NCBI GenBank assembly: GCA_965200975.1 | Contig: OZ241740.1 | Location: 124,001 to 188,000 of the forward strand | Direction of reading: 5' to 3' | DNA: 64,000 nt | Origin: S5-327 sp965200975 | GTDB lineage: Bacteria > Chloroflexota > Dehalococcoidia > Lucifugimonadales > Australimonadaceae | In this document: piece after piece, positions 40,426-49,101 of the stretch | Layout: each line of letters starts with the position of its first letter | How positions within the stretch are numbered: the stretch's first letter is position 1 | Program-made: the position numbers and the translations under genes | The notes under the pieces: model-generated | Seen by the model: the letters and a program-made list of their open reading frames with translations, nothing else | Databases searched by the model: none | What the model was told of the DNA's origin: nothing

Positions 40426-40430
40426 AATGC

Positions 40431-40766
40431 GTGGACGTCTCGTTCAAAACGGCGAAGCTGGCGAAAGTCTTCAATGCGGAGAAGTTGCTCCAGCGGGAGT
40501 ACGGCGAACGAATGGCGCGGGTCATCATGATGCGGATGGCCGTGCTGAAGAATGCGCGCTCGCTATCGCAGGTGCCGTCCACTCGGCCAGACCGTTGTCA
40601 CTTGCTGACTGGCAAGTACAGCGGACACTACGCCGTCGACTTGGTTCATCCCCATAGACTCGTGTTCAGGCCCGATCATGCGCCCGTTCCGCAGCGGGAG
40701 GATGGGGGAATCGATATCGACAGGGTGACAGCGGTGAGTATCGTCGCAGTGGTTGACTATCACTGA
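40431..40766 (+). CDS. higB: HigB-like toxin (RelE/ParE superfamily, killer protein type)
   Basis: 111 residues from GTG 40431. The frame MDVSFKTAKLAKVFN..., RCHLLTGKYSGHYAVDLVHPHRLVFRP and the C-terminal VTAVSIVAVVDYH match the HigB/killer family of ribosome-dependent mRNA endonucleases. An overlapping ATG at 40427 is in another frame. It is followed 12 nt later by the antitoxin gene. Codon choice is less GC-rich in third positions than in neighbouring genes, which points to horizontal acquisition. Confidence 0.85.
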   Translation: MDVSFKTAKLAKVFNAEKLLQREYGERMARVIMMRMAVLKNARSLSQVPSTRPDRCHLLTGKYSGHYAVDLVHPHRLVFRPDHAPVPQREDGGIDIDRVTAVSIVAVVDYH

Positions 40767-40778
40767 GGAGGCGGCGTG

Positions 40779-41876
40779 ATGGCTCCGACCACAACCCAGC
40801 GCCAACCGGACTATGCCGTTCCGCCCGGGTGGGTGCTTGAGGAACGGCTTGAGGCGATGGACATCTCGCAAGCAGAGTTCGCCAGGCGGTGCGGAAGGTC
40901 GCCCAAGCTGATAAGTCAAATCATTGCAGGGACGGCGCCTCTGGAGCCGGCTACGGCGATCCAATTCGAGCGCGTGCTTGGCGTCGACGCCACTATCTGG
41001 ATGGGCATTGAGTCGGACTATCAGCTCATGCGGGCTAAAGTGCGTGAGCGTGAGAAAATGGCGGAGGCTGCGAGGTGGGCTGCGCAGTTTCCCATTGCCC
41101 AGCTGGTTGGACGGGGCGCGATTTCCAAGCCCGTATCAAGGGAAGACCGAGTTCAGAAGCTCCTGGTATTCTTCGGAGTCGCCTCAGTCGAAGCTTGGGA
41201 AGCCCGCCAGAGGAGCGCGGCCTACGCCTACCGCCATTCGCCTACATTCAAGAGCGATCCGGCAGTACTGGCGACGTGGCTTCGGCTTGGGGAACTGGAA
41301 GCCGAGGAAATTGACTGTGCGCCCTACAGTGAAGCGCGATTCAGGGAAGCGTTGGCCAGCATCCGTGAACACACCAGGAAAAGCGCGGAGAGCGTACTCG
41401 AAGAGCCGCGGCGCCTGTGCAAGGAGGCGGGCGTGGCTTTGACTGCAATCCAACCGCTGCCAAAGGCAGCCCTCAGCGGCGCAAGCCGATGGCTGAGTCC
41501 GCGCAAAGCGGCGATTCATCTGACGGCGCGCCATCGGAGCGATGACCAGTTGTGGTTCAGCTTGTTCCACGAGGCAGGGCACTTGTTGCTCCACAGCAAG
41601 AAAGAGACGTTCGTCGACGAGAAAATGGACAGCAGCGACGAAGCCGATCGTGAAGCTGACAGGTGGGCTGCCGATTTCCTGATTCCGCCCCAGGCATGGA
41701 AGTGGTTCGTCGGCTCAGGTCCCTTTACCAAAGCCAGCGTCGAGGCGTTCGCCCAAGAGCAGAGAATCGCTCCCGGTATCGTCGTGGGGCGCTTGCAGCA
41801 CGAGCAGCGCTTGCCTTGGAAGAGCCAGCTAAACGAGCTAAAGATCTGGTTGCAGTGGGACGAGGGAAGCGCCTGA
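40779..41876 (+). CDS. higA: HigA-like antitoxin with Xre HTH and ImmA/IrrE-type zinc peptidase domain
   Basis: 365 residues, several times the size of a plain HigA. The N-terminal HTH (VLEERLEAMDISQAEFARR, SPKLISQIIAG) is of VapI/HigA type. The C-terminal part carries HEAGH (264-268), with a downstream acidic block DEADREADRWAADF that could supply the third ligand, as in ImmA/IrrE (COG2856). It should bind the palindrome upstream of higB and neutralise the toxin. The peptidase part may cleave a partner or itself (inference). ATG 40779 with GGAGG is preferred to GTG 40776. Confidence 0.85.
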   Translation: MAPTTTQRQPDYAVPPGWVLEERLEAMDISQAEFARRCGRSPKLISQIIAGTAPLEPATAIQFERVLGVDATIWMGIESDYQLMRAKVREREKMAEAARWAAQFPIAQLVGRGAISKPVSREDRVQKLLVFFGVASVEAWEARQRSAAYAYRHSPTFKSDPAVLATWLRLGELEAEEIDCAPYSEARFREALASIREHTRKSAESVLEEPRRLCKEAGVALTAIQPLPKAALSGASRWLSPRKAAIHLTARHRSDDQLWFSLFHEAGHLLLHSKKETFVDEKMDSSDEADREADRWAADFLIPPQAWKWFVGSGPFTKASVEAFAQEQRIAPGIVVGRLQHEQRLPWKSQLNELKIWLQWDEGSA

Positions 41877-41892
41877 ATGCCTGCGCGGCAAA

Positions 41893-41922
41893 TTGACACT
41901 CCGCCTCTCTCTGCCCGATAAT
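41893..41922 (+). promoter_or_regulatory. Promoter of the trp operon
   Basis: TTGACA (41893-41898), 18 nt, GATAAT (41917-41922). Consensus -35 and 5 of 6 in the -10. The transcript would start near 41929, exactly at the beginning of the T-box leader. Confidence 0.75.
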
Positions 41923-41929
41923 CGAATGC

Positions 41930-42203
41930 AAGGCAGCGACGGGGAGTAGTACGCCGTTTGGCGGGGCATCAGAGAGCCGGGGCAGCTGCGAACCGGCGCC
42001 TGCGCAACGGTCGAATGGACCCCTGAGCCGCGGCCCGAAACCTTGCGGGAGTAGGCGTCGACGGGACCGTCCCGGTACAGACGGACGGCATAACCCGCGC
42101 CGATGCGGCGGGCGTGCCGATAGAGTCCCTGCGCGCACAGCGCCGGGAGAAGAAGGGTGGCACAGCGGATAACCCCGCCCCTTTATGGGAGCGGGGTATT
42201 TTT
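41930..42203 (+). ncRNA. T-box riboswitch, tRNA-Trp responsive, upstream of trpE
   Basis: Leader of about 275 nt. Stem I elements GGGGAGTAGTACG (5' side) and AGAGAGCCGG (distal bulge) are present; the specifier region reads CGAATGGACC with TGG, the Trp codon, followed by the usual A. The conserved T-box AGGGTGGCACAGCGG (42154-42168) comes just before a terminator. The canonical AGGGTGGNACCGCG has one change (CACAGCGG). Uncharged tRNA-Trp should stabilise the antiterminator and switch on the operon when tryptophan is scarce. T-boxes are known mainly from Firmicutes and also from Chloroflexota and Actinobacteria. Confidence 0.9.
42172..42203 (+). terminator. Intrinsic terminator of the T-box leader
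   Basis: ACCCCGC (42172-42178) pairs with GCGGGGT (42191-42197), with CCC/GGG extending the stem inside, followed by ATTTTT. This is the only clear T-tailed intrinsic terminator I found in the window. Confidence 0.85.
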
Positions 42204-42232
42204 ACGCCCCCTGAAATGGAAGGAGCATACGG

Positions 42233-43714
42233 ATGGCCGCGTGTTATCCGGCAATCGAACAGTTCCGCGCGCTGGCGGACGAGGGCTACAACCTCATCCC
42301 TGTCTACCGCGAGGTTGTCGCCGACCTCGAAACCCCCGTCTCCGCCTACCTGAAGATCGCGAGCGGCGGCGCGAGCAACTCCTTCCTGCTCGAAAGCGTC
42401 GAGGGAGGCGAACGGGTGGCGCGCTACAGCTTTATAGGCGCCGAGCCGTATCGCGTGCTGCGCACCGGCGAAGGGCAGCCGGACGGCCCCGGCGACCCCC
42501 TTGTCGCGGTGGAGGCGGAGCTTGGCCGCTTCCGCCCCGCGCAAGTCTCCGGCCTGCCCCGGTTCGTCGGCGGCGCCGTCGGCTACCTCTCGTACGAGAC
42601 CGCGCACTACTTCGAACCGCGCGTTCCTCTCCCGGCGAAAGACCCGCAAGGCTTGCCCGAGGCGGCGCTGCTCTTCACCGACTCGATACTCGTGTTCGAC
42701 CACGTGAGGCACAGAATTCAGGTGGTGGCGACGGCGCACGTGACGGACTCGCCGGATGAGGCTTACCGGAAGGCGGTCGAACGCATCGACGAACTCGCCG
42801 AGCGGTTAGCGCGCCCGCTGCCGCGGCAGGCTCAACTGGCGAACGAGCCCGTCGAGAAAGAGGAGGCCGCCCGCGCCGCGGCGGACTACCTTGAGGCGTC
42901 GAACAAGACGCTGGACGAGTACCACGCGATGGTGCGCCGCGCAAAGGAGTACGTCGTAGCCGGCGACATCATCCAGACAGTCCCGTCGCAGCGGGTGGAG
43001 GCGGCAGTGAACGCGGCGGCGTTCGACCTCTACCGGTCGCTGCGGGCGGTGAACCCGTCGCCCTATATGTATTTCCTCGAGCTTGGAGACTTCGCCGTCG
43101 TAGGAGCGTCGCCGGAGATGCTCGTGCGCGCGGAGGACGGCCTGGTCGAGACCCACCCTATTGCGGGCACGCGTCCCCGCGGCAAGGACGCCGAAGACGA
43201 CCTGCGCCTCGAGGCCGAGCTTGCCGCGGACGAGAAGGAGCGCGCCGAGCACATTATGTTGCTCGACTTGGGCCGGAACGATATCGGCCGCGTGAGCAAG
43301 CCGGGCACCGTGCAGGTGACGCAGATGCTCGAGGTAGAGCGCTACTCGCATGTGATGCATCTGGTGTCGCACGTTACGGGACAGCTGCGCGACGACCTGA
43401 CGGCGTTCGACGCGCTGCGGGCGTGCTTCCCCGCCGGCACGGTGTCGGGCGCGCCCAAGATTCGGGCAATGGAGATCATTACGGAGCTCGAGGGCGAGCG
43501 GCGCGGGATCTACGCAGGCGCCGTCGGCTACTTCAGCTTCTCCGGAAATATGGACACCGCCATCGCCATACGCACGATGGTGGTGAAGAACGGCGTCGCA
43601 TACATCCAGGCGGGCGGCGGCGTCGTGTTCGACTCCGACCCGGAGACCGAGCGCCTCGAATCGCTCCACAAGATGAATGCTCTGCTGCGAGCAATCGCAG
43701 AGGCCAGCGGCTGA
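42233..43714 (+). CDS. trpE: Anthranilate synthase component I
   Basis: 493 residues. ASNSFLLESVEGGERVARYSF (N-terminal Trp-binding region type), GTRPRGKDAEDD, LLDLGRNDIGRVSKPG, RACFPAGTVSGAPKIRAMEI are chorismate-binding blocks. It converts chorismate to anthranilate with TrpG. GGAGC lies before the ATG. First gene of the T-box-controlled operon. Confidence 0.96.
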   Translation: MAACYPAIEQFRALADEGYNLIPVYREVVADLETPVSAYLKIASGGASNSFLLESVEGGERVARYSFIGAEPYRVLRTGEGQPDGPGDPLVAVEAELGRFRPAQVSGLPRFVGGAVGYLSYETAHYFEPRVPLPAKDPQGLPEAALLFTDSILVFDHVRHRIQVVATAHVTDSPDEAYRKAVERIDELAERLARPLPRQAQLANEPVEKEEAARAAADYLEASNKTLDEYHAMVRRAKEYVVAGDIIQTVPSQRVEAAVNAAAFDLYRSLRAVNPSPYMYFLELGDFAVVGASPEMLVRAEDGLVETHPIAGTRPRGKDAEDDLRLEAELAADEKERAEHIMLLDLGRNDIGRVSKPGTVQVTQMLEVERYSHVMHLVSHVTGQLRDDLTAFDALRACFPAGTVSGAPKIRAMEIITELEGERRGIYAGAVGYFSFSGNMDTAIAIRTMVVKNGVAYIQAGGGVVFDSDPETERLESLHKMNALLRAIAEASG

Positions 43715-43731
43715 GAGAGGGGGGCAGGACG

Positions 43732-44301
43732 ATGCTGGTGCTCATCGACAACTACGACAGTTTCACGTACAACCTGCACCAGTTCCTCTCTGAACTGGGG
43801 GCCGACGTGCGAGTAGTGCGGAACGACGCTGCGACCGTTGACGAGATCGAGGAGATGGCGCCGGAGCGCATAGTTATCTCGCCGGGGCCGTGCACGCCGA
43901 CGGAAGCGGGCGTCTCGACCGAGGTCGTTGCGCGGTTCGGCGAACGCATGCCGGTGCTGGGAGTGTGCCTCGGGCACCAGTGCATCGGAGCAGCCTATGG
44001 AGGCAAGGTTGTTGGCGCCGGCGAGATTATGCATGGCAAGATGAGCCGGATTACGCACGACGGCAAGGGCGTGTTCACGGGGCTGCCGAACCCGCTGCAG
44101 GGCATTCGCTACCACTCGCTTGCTATCGAAGAGGAGTCGGCGCCGGATGCGCTCGAAATCACCGCGCGAAGCGAGAGCGGGATCATTATGGGGGTGCGGC
44201 ATCGCGAATTCCCCGTCGAGGGCATTCAGTTTCATCCCGAGTCGATCATGACGCAGAGCGGCAAAGACCTGCTGCTGAACTTCCTGAGGCGCCCCGTATG
44301 A
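43732..44301 (+). CDS. trpG: Anthranilate synthase component II (glutamine amidotransferase)
   Basis: 189 residues. LIDNYDSFTYNLHQFL, ISPGPCTPTEAG, catalytic Cys in VCLGHQCIGAAYGG and HPES triad end. Delivers ammonia to TrpE. It may also serve para-aminobenzoate synthesis. ATGA overlap with the next gene. Confidence 0.96.
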   Translation: MLVLIDNYDSFTYNLHQFLSELGADVRVVRNDAATVDEIEEMAPERIVISPGPCTPTEAGVSTEVVARFGERMPVLGVCLGHQCIGAAYGGKVVGAGEIMHGKMSRITHDGKGVFTGLPNPLQGIRYHSLAIEEESAPDALEITARSESGIIMGVRHREFPVEGIQFHPESIMTQSGKDLLLNFLRRPV

Positions 44302-44870
44302 ATGCCGACTACCGCAGAGACTATCCGTGGATATGGGAGCGGGAAGCCGCGTCGTCGCCGCTGCTCGCCTATGAAGCATGCGCGCGGCGCTTGCGCAAAG
44401 CGGGGTATCGTTTGCGCGAAGCGCAGCCTCCCCCCGCTTCGGGGCAGGCCAAAGAGTTCAGCGGCAGTTTTGTCGCCGTGCGCGACGCGGTGCGCAACGC
44501 GAGACGCCGCCGGACAGGAAAGATCGCCCTGCTCCTCGGCGTGGCGATGACGCTGGCGCTGTTCGTAATGATGGCCGAGGAGATCGGCGCGGAGCGGAAC
44601 ATCATCTCGGCGCCCCTGCTCGCGGCGGTCGTCCTCGGAGGGTTCGGAATGAGCCGCATGGCCGAGCCGGAGCAGCGCTTGCGCAAGCTAGTGGAGGTGA
44701 GCGTCGCCGGCGCTTCCGGCGGCGGCGCCCGGATCGCGGCCCGCGGCGGCGCCGGCCCTGCGTTCGGCGACGACTGGGTGGAGGAGTGGGGCGGCGAACA
44801 GGACTTTGCAGACGTGGAGGAGGCGCTGGCGGACGCCGGCGCTCCGGCGGCGACGGAGGCGCAACGATGA
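44298..44870 (+). CDS. Unknown two-span membrane protein inside the trp operon
   Basis: 190 residues. A charged, basic N-terminal half, then two hydrophobic segments (IALLLGVAMTLALFVMMA and ISAPLLAAVVLGGFGMSRMA), then a Gly/Ala- and acid-rich tail. I recognise no domain. Its ATG overlaps the trpG stop and its TGA overlaps the trpD start (both ATGA), so it is translated as part of the operon. A role in tryptophan or anthranilate metabolism or transport is possible only by association. Confidence 0.8.
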   Translation: MNADYRRDYPWIWEREAASSPLLAYEACARRLRKAGYRLREAQPPPASGQAKEFSGSFVAVRDAVRNARRRRTGKIALLLGVAMTLALFVMMAEEIGAERNIISAPLLAAVVLGGFGMSRMAEPEQRLRKLVEVSVAGASGGGARIAARGGAGPAFGDDWVEEWGGEQDFADVEEALADAGAPAATEAQR

Positions 44871-45895
44871 TTCAGGACGCGATACGCAAGCTCGCCGACC
44901 GCGAGGCGCTCTCTGAGTCCGAGGCTGCTGCCGCCGCCGAGGACATCATGACCGGCGAGGCTACGCCCGCGCAGATCGGCGCCTTCCTCATCGCCCTCCG
45001 CCTCAATGGCGAAACAGTCGGCGAGATCACCGGCATGGCCAAAATGATGCGCGAGAAGGCGTTGCGCGTGGAAAGCGACGGCGAGCTGCTGGACGTAGTG
45101 GGCACCGGCGGCGACGGCCTGCGAACGTTTAACGTCTCGACAGCGTCGGCGTTTGTCGCCGCCGCTGCCGGCGTGAAGGTGGCGAAGCACGGCAACCGCG
45201 CAGCCTCGGGCAGCGTCGGCGCCGCCGATATTCTCGAGGCGCACGGGGTCAAGCTCGAACTCAGCCCCGAGTCCGTGCGGCAGTGCATCGACGAAACAGG
45301 CATAGGGTTCATGTTCGCCCCGGCCTTTCACCCTGCGATGCGGTTCGCCGGCCCCGCGCGCCGCGAGCTCGGAGTTCGGACGGTGTTCAACTTCCTCGGC
45401 CCGCTCACTAACCCGGCGGGCGCGGCGTACCAGCTGCTCGGCGTCGCTCAGCCGCGCGACGCCTCCTACGACGTTGCGGAGGCGACTGCTCACGTGCTGG
45501 CGTCGCTCGGCTCGCGGCGCTCGTGGGTCGTGCGCGGCGGCGACGGCCTCGACGAACTCACGACCACCACGGACTCCGACGTATGGGAGGTGGCGGACGG
45601 CGCGGTGTCGCGCTTCGCTCTGACGCCGGAAGACGCAGGGCTGCCGCGCGCGCGGCTGAGCGATTTGCAGGTCGGCGGCGTAGAGGATGCGCGGGAGAAG
45701 TTCACGCGCGCGCTGTCGCCGGGGACGTCTCCTGAGAAAGAAATTGTGCTGCTGAACGCCGGCGCCGCCCTCGTGGTGAGCGGCAAGGCGGACAATATCG
45801 CGGCTGGCGTGGAGATCGCGCGCGGCGTGATCGACTCCGGCGCTCCGCTGGAGAAGGTGCGAGAGCTCGCGGCCTTGAGCCAAACGCTAGCGTGA
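44867..45895 (+). CDS. trpD: Anthranilate phosphoribosyltransferase
   Basis: 342 residues. VVGTGGDGLRTFNVSTASAF (PRPP/anthranilate site), KHGNRAASGSVGAADILEA, FNFLGPLTNPAGA and GGDGLDELTTT are the family blocks. Step two of tryptophan synthesis. GTGA overlap with trpC. Confidence 0.96.
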   Translation: MIQDAIRKLADREALSESEAAAAAEDIMTGEATPAQIGAFLIALRLNGETVGEITGMAKMMREKALRVESDGELLDVVGTGGDGLRTFNVSTASAFVAAAAGVKVAKHGNRAASGSVGAADILEAHGVKLELSPESVRQCIDETGIGFMFAPAFHPAMRFAGPARRELGVRTVFNFLGPLTNPAGAAYQLLGVAQPRDASYDVAEATAHVLASLGSRRSWVVRGGDGLDELTTTTDSDVWEVADGAVSRFALTPEDAGLPRARLSDLQVGGVEDAREKFTRALSPGTSPEKEIVLLNAGAALVVSGKADNIAAGVEIARGVIDSGAPLEKVRELAALSQTLA

Positions 45896-46695
45896 CGACG
45901 ATGGCCACAGGAACAATTCTCGACAAGATTCTCGATGCGAAGCGCGCGGAGGTGGAGCGGCGCCGGCGCGAACTGCCGTTCGCCGAACTGGAGGAGCAGG
46001 TCAAGGTCTCCCCGTTCCCGCTCAACCTGTCGGGCGCGCTCTGGGGCGACAAGGTGCGCCTCATAGCCGAGGTCAAGAAGGCGTCCCCCTCGAAAGGTCT
46101 GCTCGCAGCGGAGTACGACCCTGCCGCGCTTGCGGCGGTCTACACGGCCAACGGGGCCGCCGCCGTTTCCGTGCTCACCGAAGTCGAACACTTTCAGGGG
46201 AGCCTCGCGCACATGGCCGCGGTGAAGCAGGCGACTGCTTCCGAGGGAGTCCCGGTGCTGCGCAAGGACTTCCTGTTCGACCCGTACCAGCTGTACGAGG
46301 CAAGGGCCAACGGGGCCGACGCCGCGCTGCTGATAGTGGCGGCGCTCTCGCCCGAGCAGCTGCGCGAGCTGCTGGCGGCTGCGCAGAGCATATGGCTGCA
46401 GTGCCTGGTGGAGGCCCACGACGAGCGCGAAGTCGAGACGGCGCTCAGCTGCGGCGCGGAGATAATCGGCGTCAACAATCGCGACCTTCGGACGTTCGAG
46501 GTGGACACGACGCTCGCAGCCCGGCTGCGTCCGCTCGTTCCCCAGGGGCGTATGGTTGTGGCCGAGAGCGGAATAAGCTCGCGCGACGACGTGTTGCCGC
46601 TCAAGCGCGCGGGCGTGAATGGCATACTGGTGGGCGAGGCGCTGATGACCGCCCCGGACGTTGGCGCGAAAGTGCGCGAGTTGGCTGGAGTGTAG
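45892..46695 (+). CDS. trpC: Indole-3-glycerol phosphate synthase
   Basis: 267 residues from GTG 45892 (ATG 45901 is an alternative). LIAEVKKASPSKGLL, VLRKDFLFDPYQLYEARANGADA, IGVNNRDLRTFEVD and VAESGIS are diagnostic for the TIM-barrel TrpC. Coupled to trpD. Confidence 0.96.
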   Translation: MTTMATGTILDKILDAKRAEVERRRRELPFAELEEQVKVSPFPLNLSGALWGDKVRLIAEVKKASPSKGLLAAEYDPAALAAVYTANGAAAVSVLTEVEHFQGSLAHMAAVKQATASEGVPVLRKDFLFDPYQLYEARANGADAALLIVAALSPEQLRELLAAAQSIWLQCLVEAHDEREVETALSCGAEIIGVNNRDLRTFEVDTTLAARLRPLVPQGRMVVAESGISSRDDVLPLKRAGVNGILVGEALMTAPDVGAKVRELAGV

Positions 46696-46697
46696 CC

Positions 46698-47396
46698 GTG
46701 ACCCATGTGAAGCTGTGCGGATTCCAGACGGCGGCGCCGGTGCTCGCCGCGATGGAGGCCGGCGCCGACGCCGTCGGCTTGGTGTTCGTCCCCGCTGCGC
46801 GGCGCGCCATTACGGTCGCGCAAGCGGCAGCCGTGCTGGAGGAGGCCCGCGCCTCGGGGGGCGCGACTCCGGCGTTCGTCGGGCTGTTCGGCGACCAGCC
46901 TGCCGACACGGTCAACGACATTGTGGCGGAGCTTCAACTCGACGCCGTGCAGCTGTGCGGCGCCGAAAGCATGGCTTACTGCGCCCGGATGACTGTCCCC
47001 ATCTACAAGGTGATCGGCGTCGACCCGGAGATCCCTGCGGCTGCGCAGCTGCCTCGCGTAATGACGACGCAGCAGCGGCATGCCCTCGCCGGACATCGCA
47101 TTGTGGTCGACACGCAAACCCCGGGCGCGTACGGAGGCGCAGGCCGCGGCTTCGATTGGAGCCTGGCCGCTGGTCTGGCGAGCGCTTTCGAGATGTCGCT
47201 TGCGGGCGGCCTCACGCCCGACAATGTCGCCGAGGCTGTCAGGCGCGTGGCGCCCTGGGGCGTCGACGCCTCTAGCGGAGTGGAGACGGACGGCGAGAAA
47301 GACCCCAAAAAGATCAGGGCGTTCGTCGAGGCAGTGCGCGCGCTCGAACCGAAAGCGCAGCCGCGCGGCCTCCGCCGGTTGTTCAGGAGAAGCTGA
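46698..47396 (+). CDS. trpF: Phosphoribosylanthranilate isomerase
   Basis: 232 residues from GTG 46698. VKLCGFQTAAPVLAAMEAGADAVGLVF, DAVQLCGAES, and GGLTPDNVAEAVR...GVDASSGVE are TrpF blocks. The usual KICGI is KLCGF. The C-terminus has a short basic extension. Two nt after trpC. Confidence 0.94.
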   Translation: MTHVKLCGFQTAAPVLAAMEAGADAVGLVFVPAARRAITVAQAAAVLEEARASGGATPAFVGLFGDQPADTVNDIVAELQLDAVQLCGAESMAYCARMTVPIYKVIGVDPEIPAAAQLPRVMTTQQRHALAGHRIVVDTQTPGAYGGAGRGFDWSLAAGLASAFEMSLAGGLTPDNVAEAVRRVAPWGVDASSGVETDGEKDPKKIRAFVEAVRALEPKAQPRGLRRLFRRS

Positions 47397-47397
47397 C

Positions 47398-48600
47398 ATG
47401 GCGCAGTTGCCCGACGATAAGGGGAGGTTCGGGCCGTTTGGCGGGCGTTACGTCCCCGAAACGCTGATGGCGGCTCTCGACGAACTCTCCGAGGCGTGGA
47501 ACGCAGCCCGCGACGACGACGAATTTCAGGGCGAGCTCGCGCGGCTGCTGCGCGACTACGTGGGGCGTCCGACGCCCGTTCACTACGCCGAACGGCTCAC
47601 GGCCCGCGCGGGCGGCGCCGGCGTCTACCTCAAGCGCGAAGACCTTGCGCACACCGGCGCCCACAAGATAAACAATGCGCTCGGCCAGGGACTGCTCGCC
47701 AAGCGAATGGGCAAGCGCCGCATCGTCGCCGAAACGGGCGCGGGGCAGCACGGCGTCGCCACTGCAATGGTGTGCGCGCTGCTTGGGATCGAGTGCGCCG
47801 TCTATATGGGCGAGGAGGATATGCGGCGGCAAGAGCCGAACGTCTACCGCATGCGGATGCTCGGCGCGGAGGTGCGCCCGGTCTCCGTGGGAAGCCGCAC
47901 CCTCAAGGAGGCGATAAGCGAGACCATCCGCGACTGGGTGACCAACGTCGCGGACACTCACTACATCATCGGCAGCGCGGTCGGGCCGCATCCCTATCCG
48001 ATGATGGTGCGCGACCTCCAGCGCGTTATCGGACGCGAATCGCGCGCGCAATTCCTCGAAGCGACCGGCAGCCTCCCCGACGCCGTTGTCGCGTGCGTGG
48101 GCGGAGGGTCGAACTCCATCGGGCAGTTCTACGAATTCATCCCCGACGAGGGAGTGCGGCTCGTGGGCGTCGAGGCCGGCGGCGAAGGAGTCGAGACCGG
48201 GCGTCACGCCGCCACCATTAGCGGAGGCCGCGTCGGCGTGCTGCACGGCTCGATGTCTTACATCGTGCAGGATTCCGACGGGCAGATACACGAAACGCAT
48301 AGCATCTCGGCGGGGCTCGACTATCCGGGCGTCGGCCCTGAGCATGCGTGGTTGTACGAATCGGGGCGGGCGGAGTACGTGAACGTCACCGACGCGGAGG
48401 CAGTGGCCGCCTTCCGGCTGGTGTCCGAGCTCGAGGGCATCATCCCCGCCCTGGAGTCGTCGCACGCGGTGGCGCACGTCGTGAACACCCTGGCCCCGGA
48501 GCTGGGAGCGGGAGCGCGCGTGCTCGTTTGCCTGAGCGGGCGCGGCGACAAGGACCTGGCCGCGATTATGGAGTACGAATCGTCGCGCCCAAAGGTTTGA
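47398..48600 (+). CDS. trpB: Tryptophan synthase beta chain
   Basis: 400 residues. GRFGPFGGRYVPETLM, PLP Lys in KREDLAHTGAHKINNALGQ, AETGAGQHGVATA, GGGSNSIG. It is a TrpB1-type sequence, which normally needs the alpha chain to make indole. The trpA gene does not follow, and I see no remnant of it in the 126 nt before nuoA. Confidence 0.96.
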   Translation: MAQLPDDKGRFGPFGGRYVPETLMAALDELSEAWNAARDDDEFQGELARLLRDYVGRPTPVHYAERLTARAGGAGVYLKREDLAHTGAHKINNALGQGLLAKRMGKRRIVAETGAGQHGVATAMVCALLGIECAVYMGEEDMRRQEPNVYRMRMLGAEVRPVSVGSRTLKEAISETIRDWVTNVADTHYIIGSAVGPHPYPMMVRDLQRVIGRESRAQFLEATGSLPDAVVACVGGGSNSIGQFYEFIPDEGVRLVGVEAGGEGVETGRHAATISGGRVGVLHGSMSYIVQDSDGQIHETHSISAGLDYPGVGPEHAWLYESGRAEYVNVTDAEAVAAFRLVSELEGIIPALESSHAVAHVVNTLAPELGAGARVLVCLSGRGDKDLAAIMEYESSRPKV

Positions 48601-48626
48601 CAGGCGCAAGGCGCGACACGAACAAT
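48597..48626 (+). promoter_or_regulatory. Candidate promoter of the nuo operon
   Basis: TTGACA (48597-48602) overlaps the trpB stop codon; AACAAT (48621-48626) follows after 18 nt. The -10 is only 4 of 6. Gives a leader of about 95 nt before nuoA. Confidence 0.4.
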
Positions 48627-48726
48627 AGGCAAGGTCCCGTCCGCATGGGCTCCAGGCCGGAGAGCAGGCGCCGGGACGCAGGCATGGGGCGCGCGGAAGC
48701 AGACCCAGCCTGACGAGGAGCAGACG

Positions 48727-49101
48727 ATGCCCGAAGGTTACGCCGTCAACTGGATGGCGGTAGTTATTGCGCTGGCGGTTGGCGTAGCTGCGATGGCCGG
48801 CATGCTCATAGCCTCGGCTGTCCTCTCCTCGCGCCGGCCCTCCGAGCGCAAAGGCATCGCTTACGAGTCCGGCATCCTGCCCACTGCGTTGAACTGGACG
48901 CAGTTCAACGTGCGCTACTACATCTTCGCCATCCTCTTCCTCATCTTCGACGTCGAGGCCGTCTTTCTCTTCCCGTGGGCGATAGTGTTCGCCGATGACG
49001 GGACGCCCGGCTACGTGTTCTACGCGATGATGCTGTTCATCGCCATTCTGCTTTTCGGCGTCGTGTACGCCTGGCGCAAGGACGTGCTGAAGTGGAGGTA
49101 A
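48727..49101 (+). CDS. nuoA: NADH-quinone oxidoreductase subunit A
   Basis: 124 residues, three membrane spans. YESGILPTALNWTQFNVRYYIFAILFL is the loop with the family signature (the usual ExG.. G/Y-E-S-G), and FDVEAVFLFPWA follows. Part of the membrane arm. Shine-Dalgarno GAGGAG present. Confidence 0.95.
   Translation: MPEGYAVNWMAVVIALAVGVAAMAGMLIASAVLSSRRPSERKGIAYESGILPTALNWTQFNVRYYIFAILFLIFDVEAVFLFPWAIVFADDGTPGYVFYAMMLFIAILLFGVVYAWRKDVLKWR

Noticed and set aside
48601..48726. Possible trpA remnant between trpB and nuoA
   Set aside because: Translation of all frames gives no TrpA motif; the region reads as an ordinary leader with a candidate promoter.
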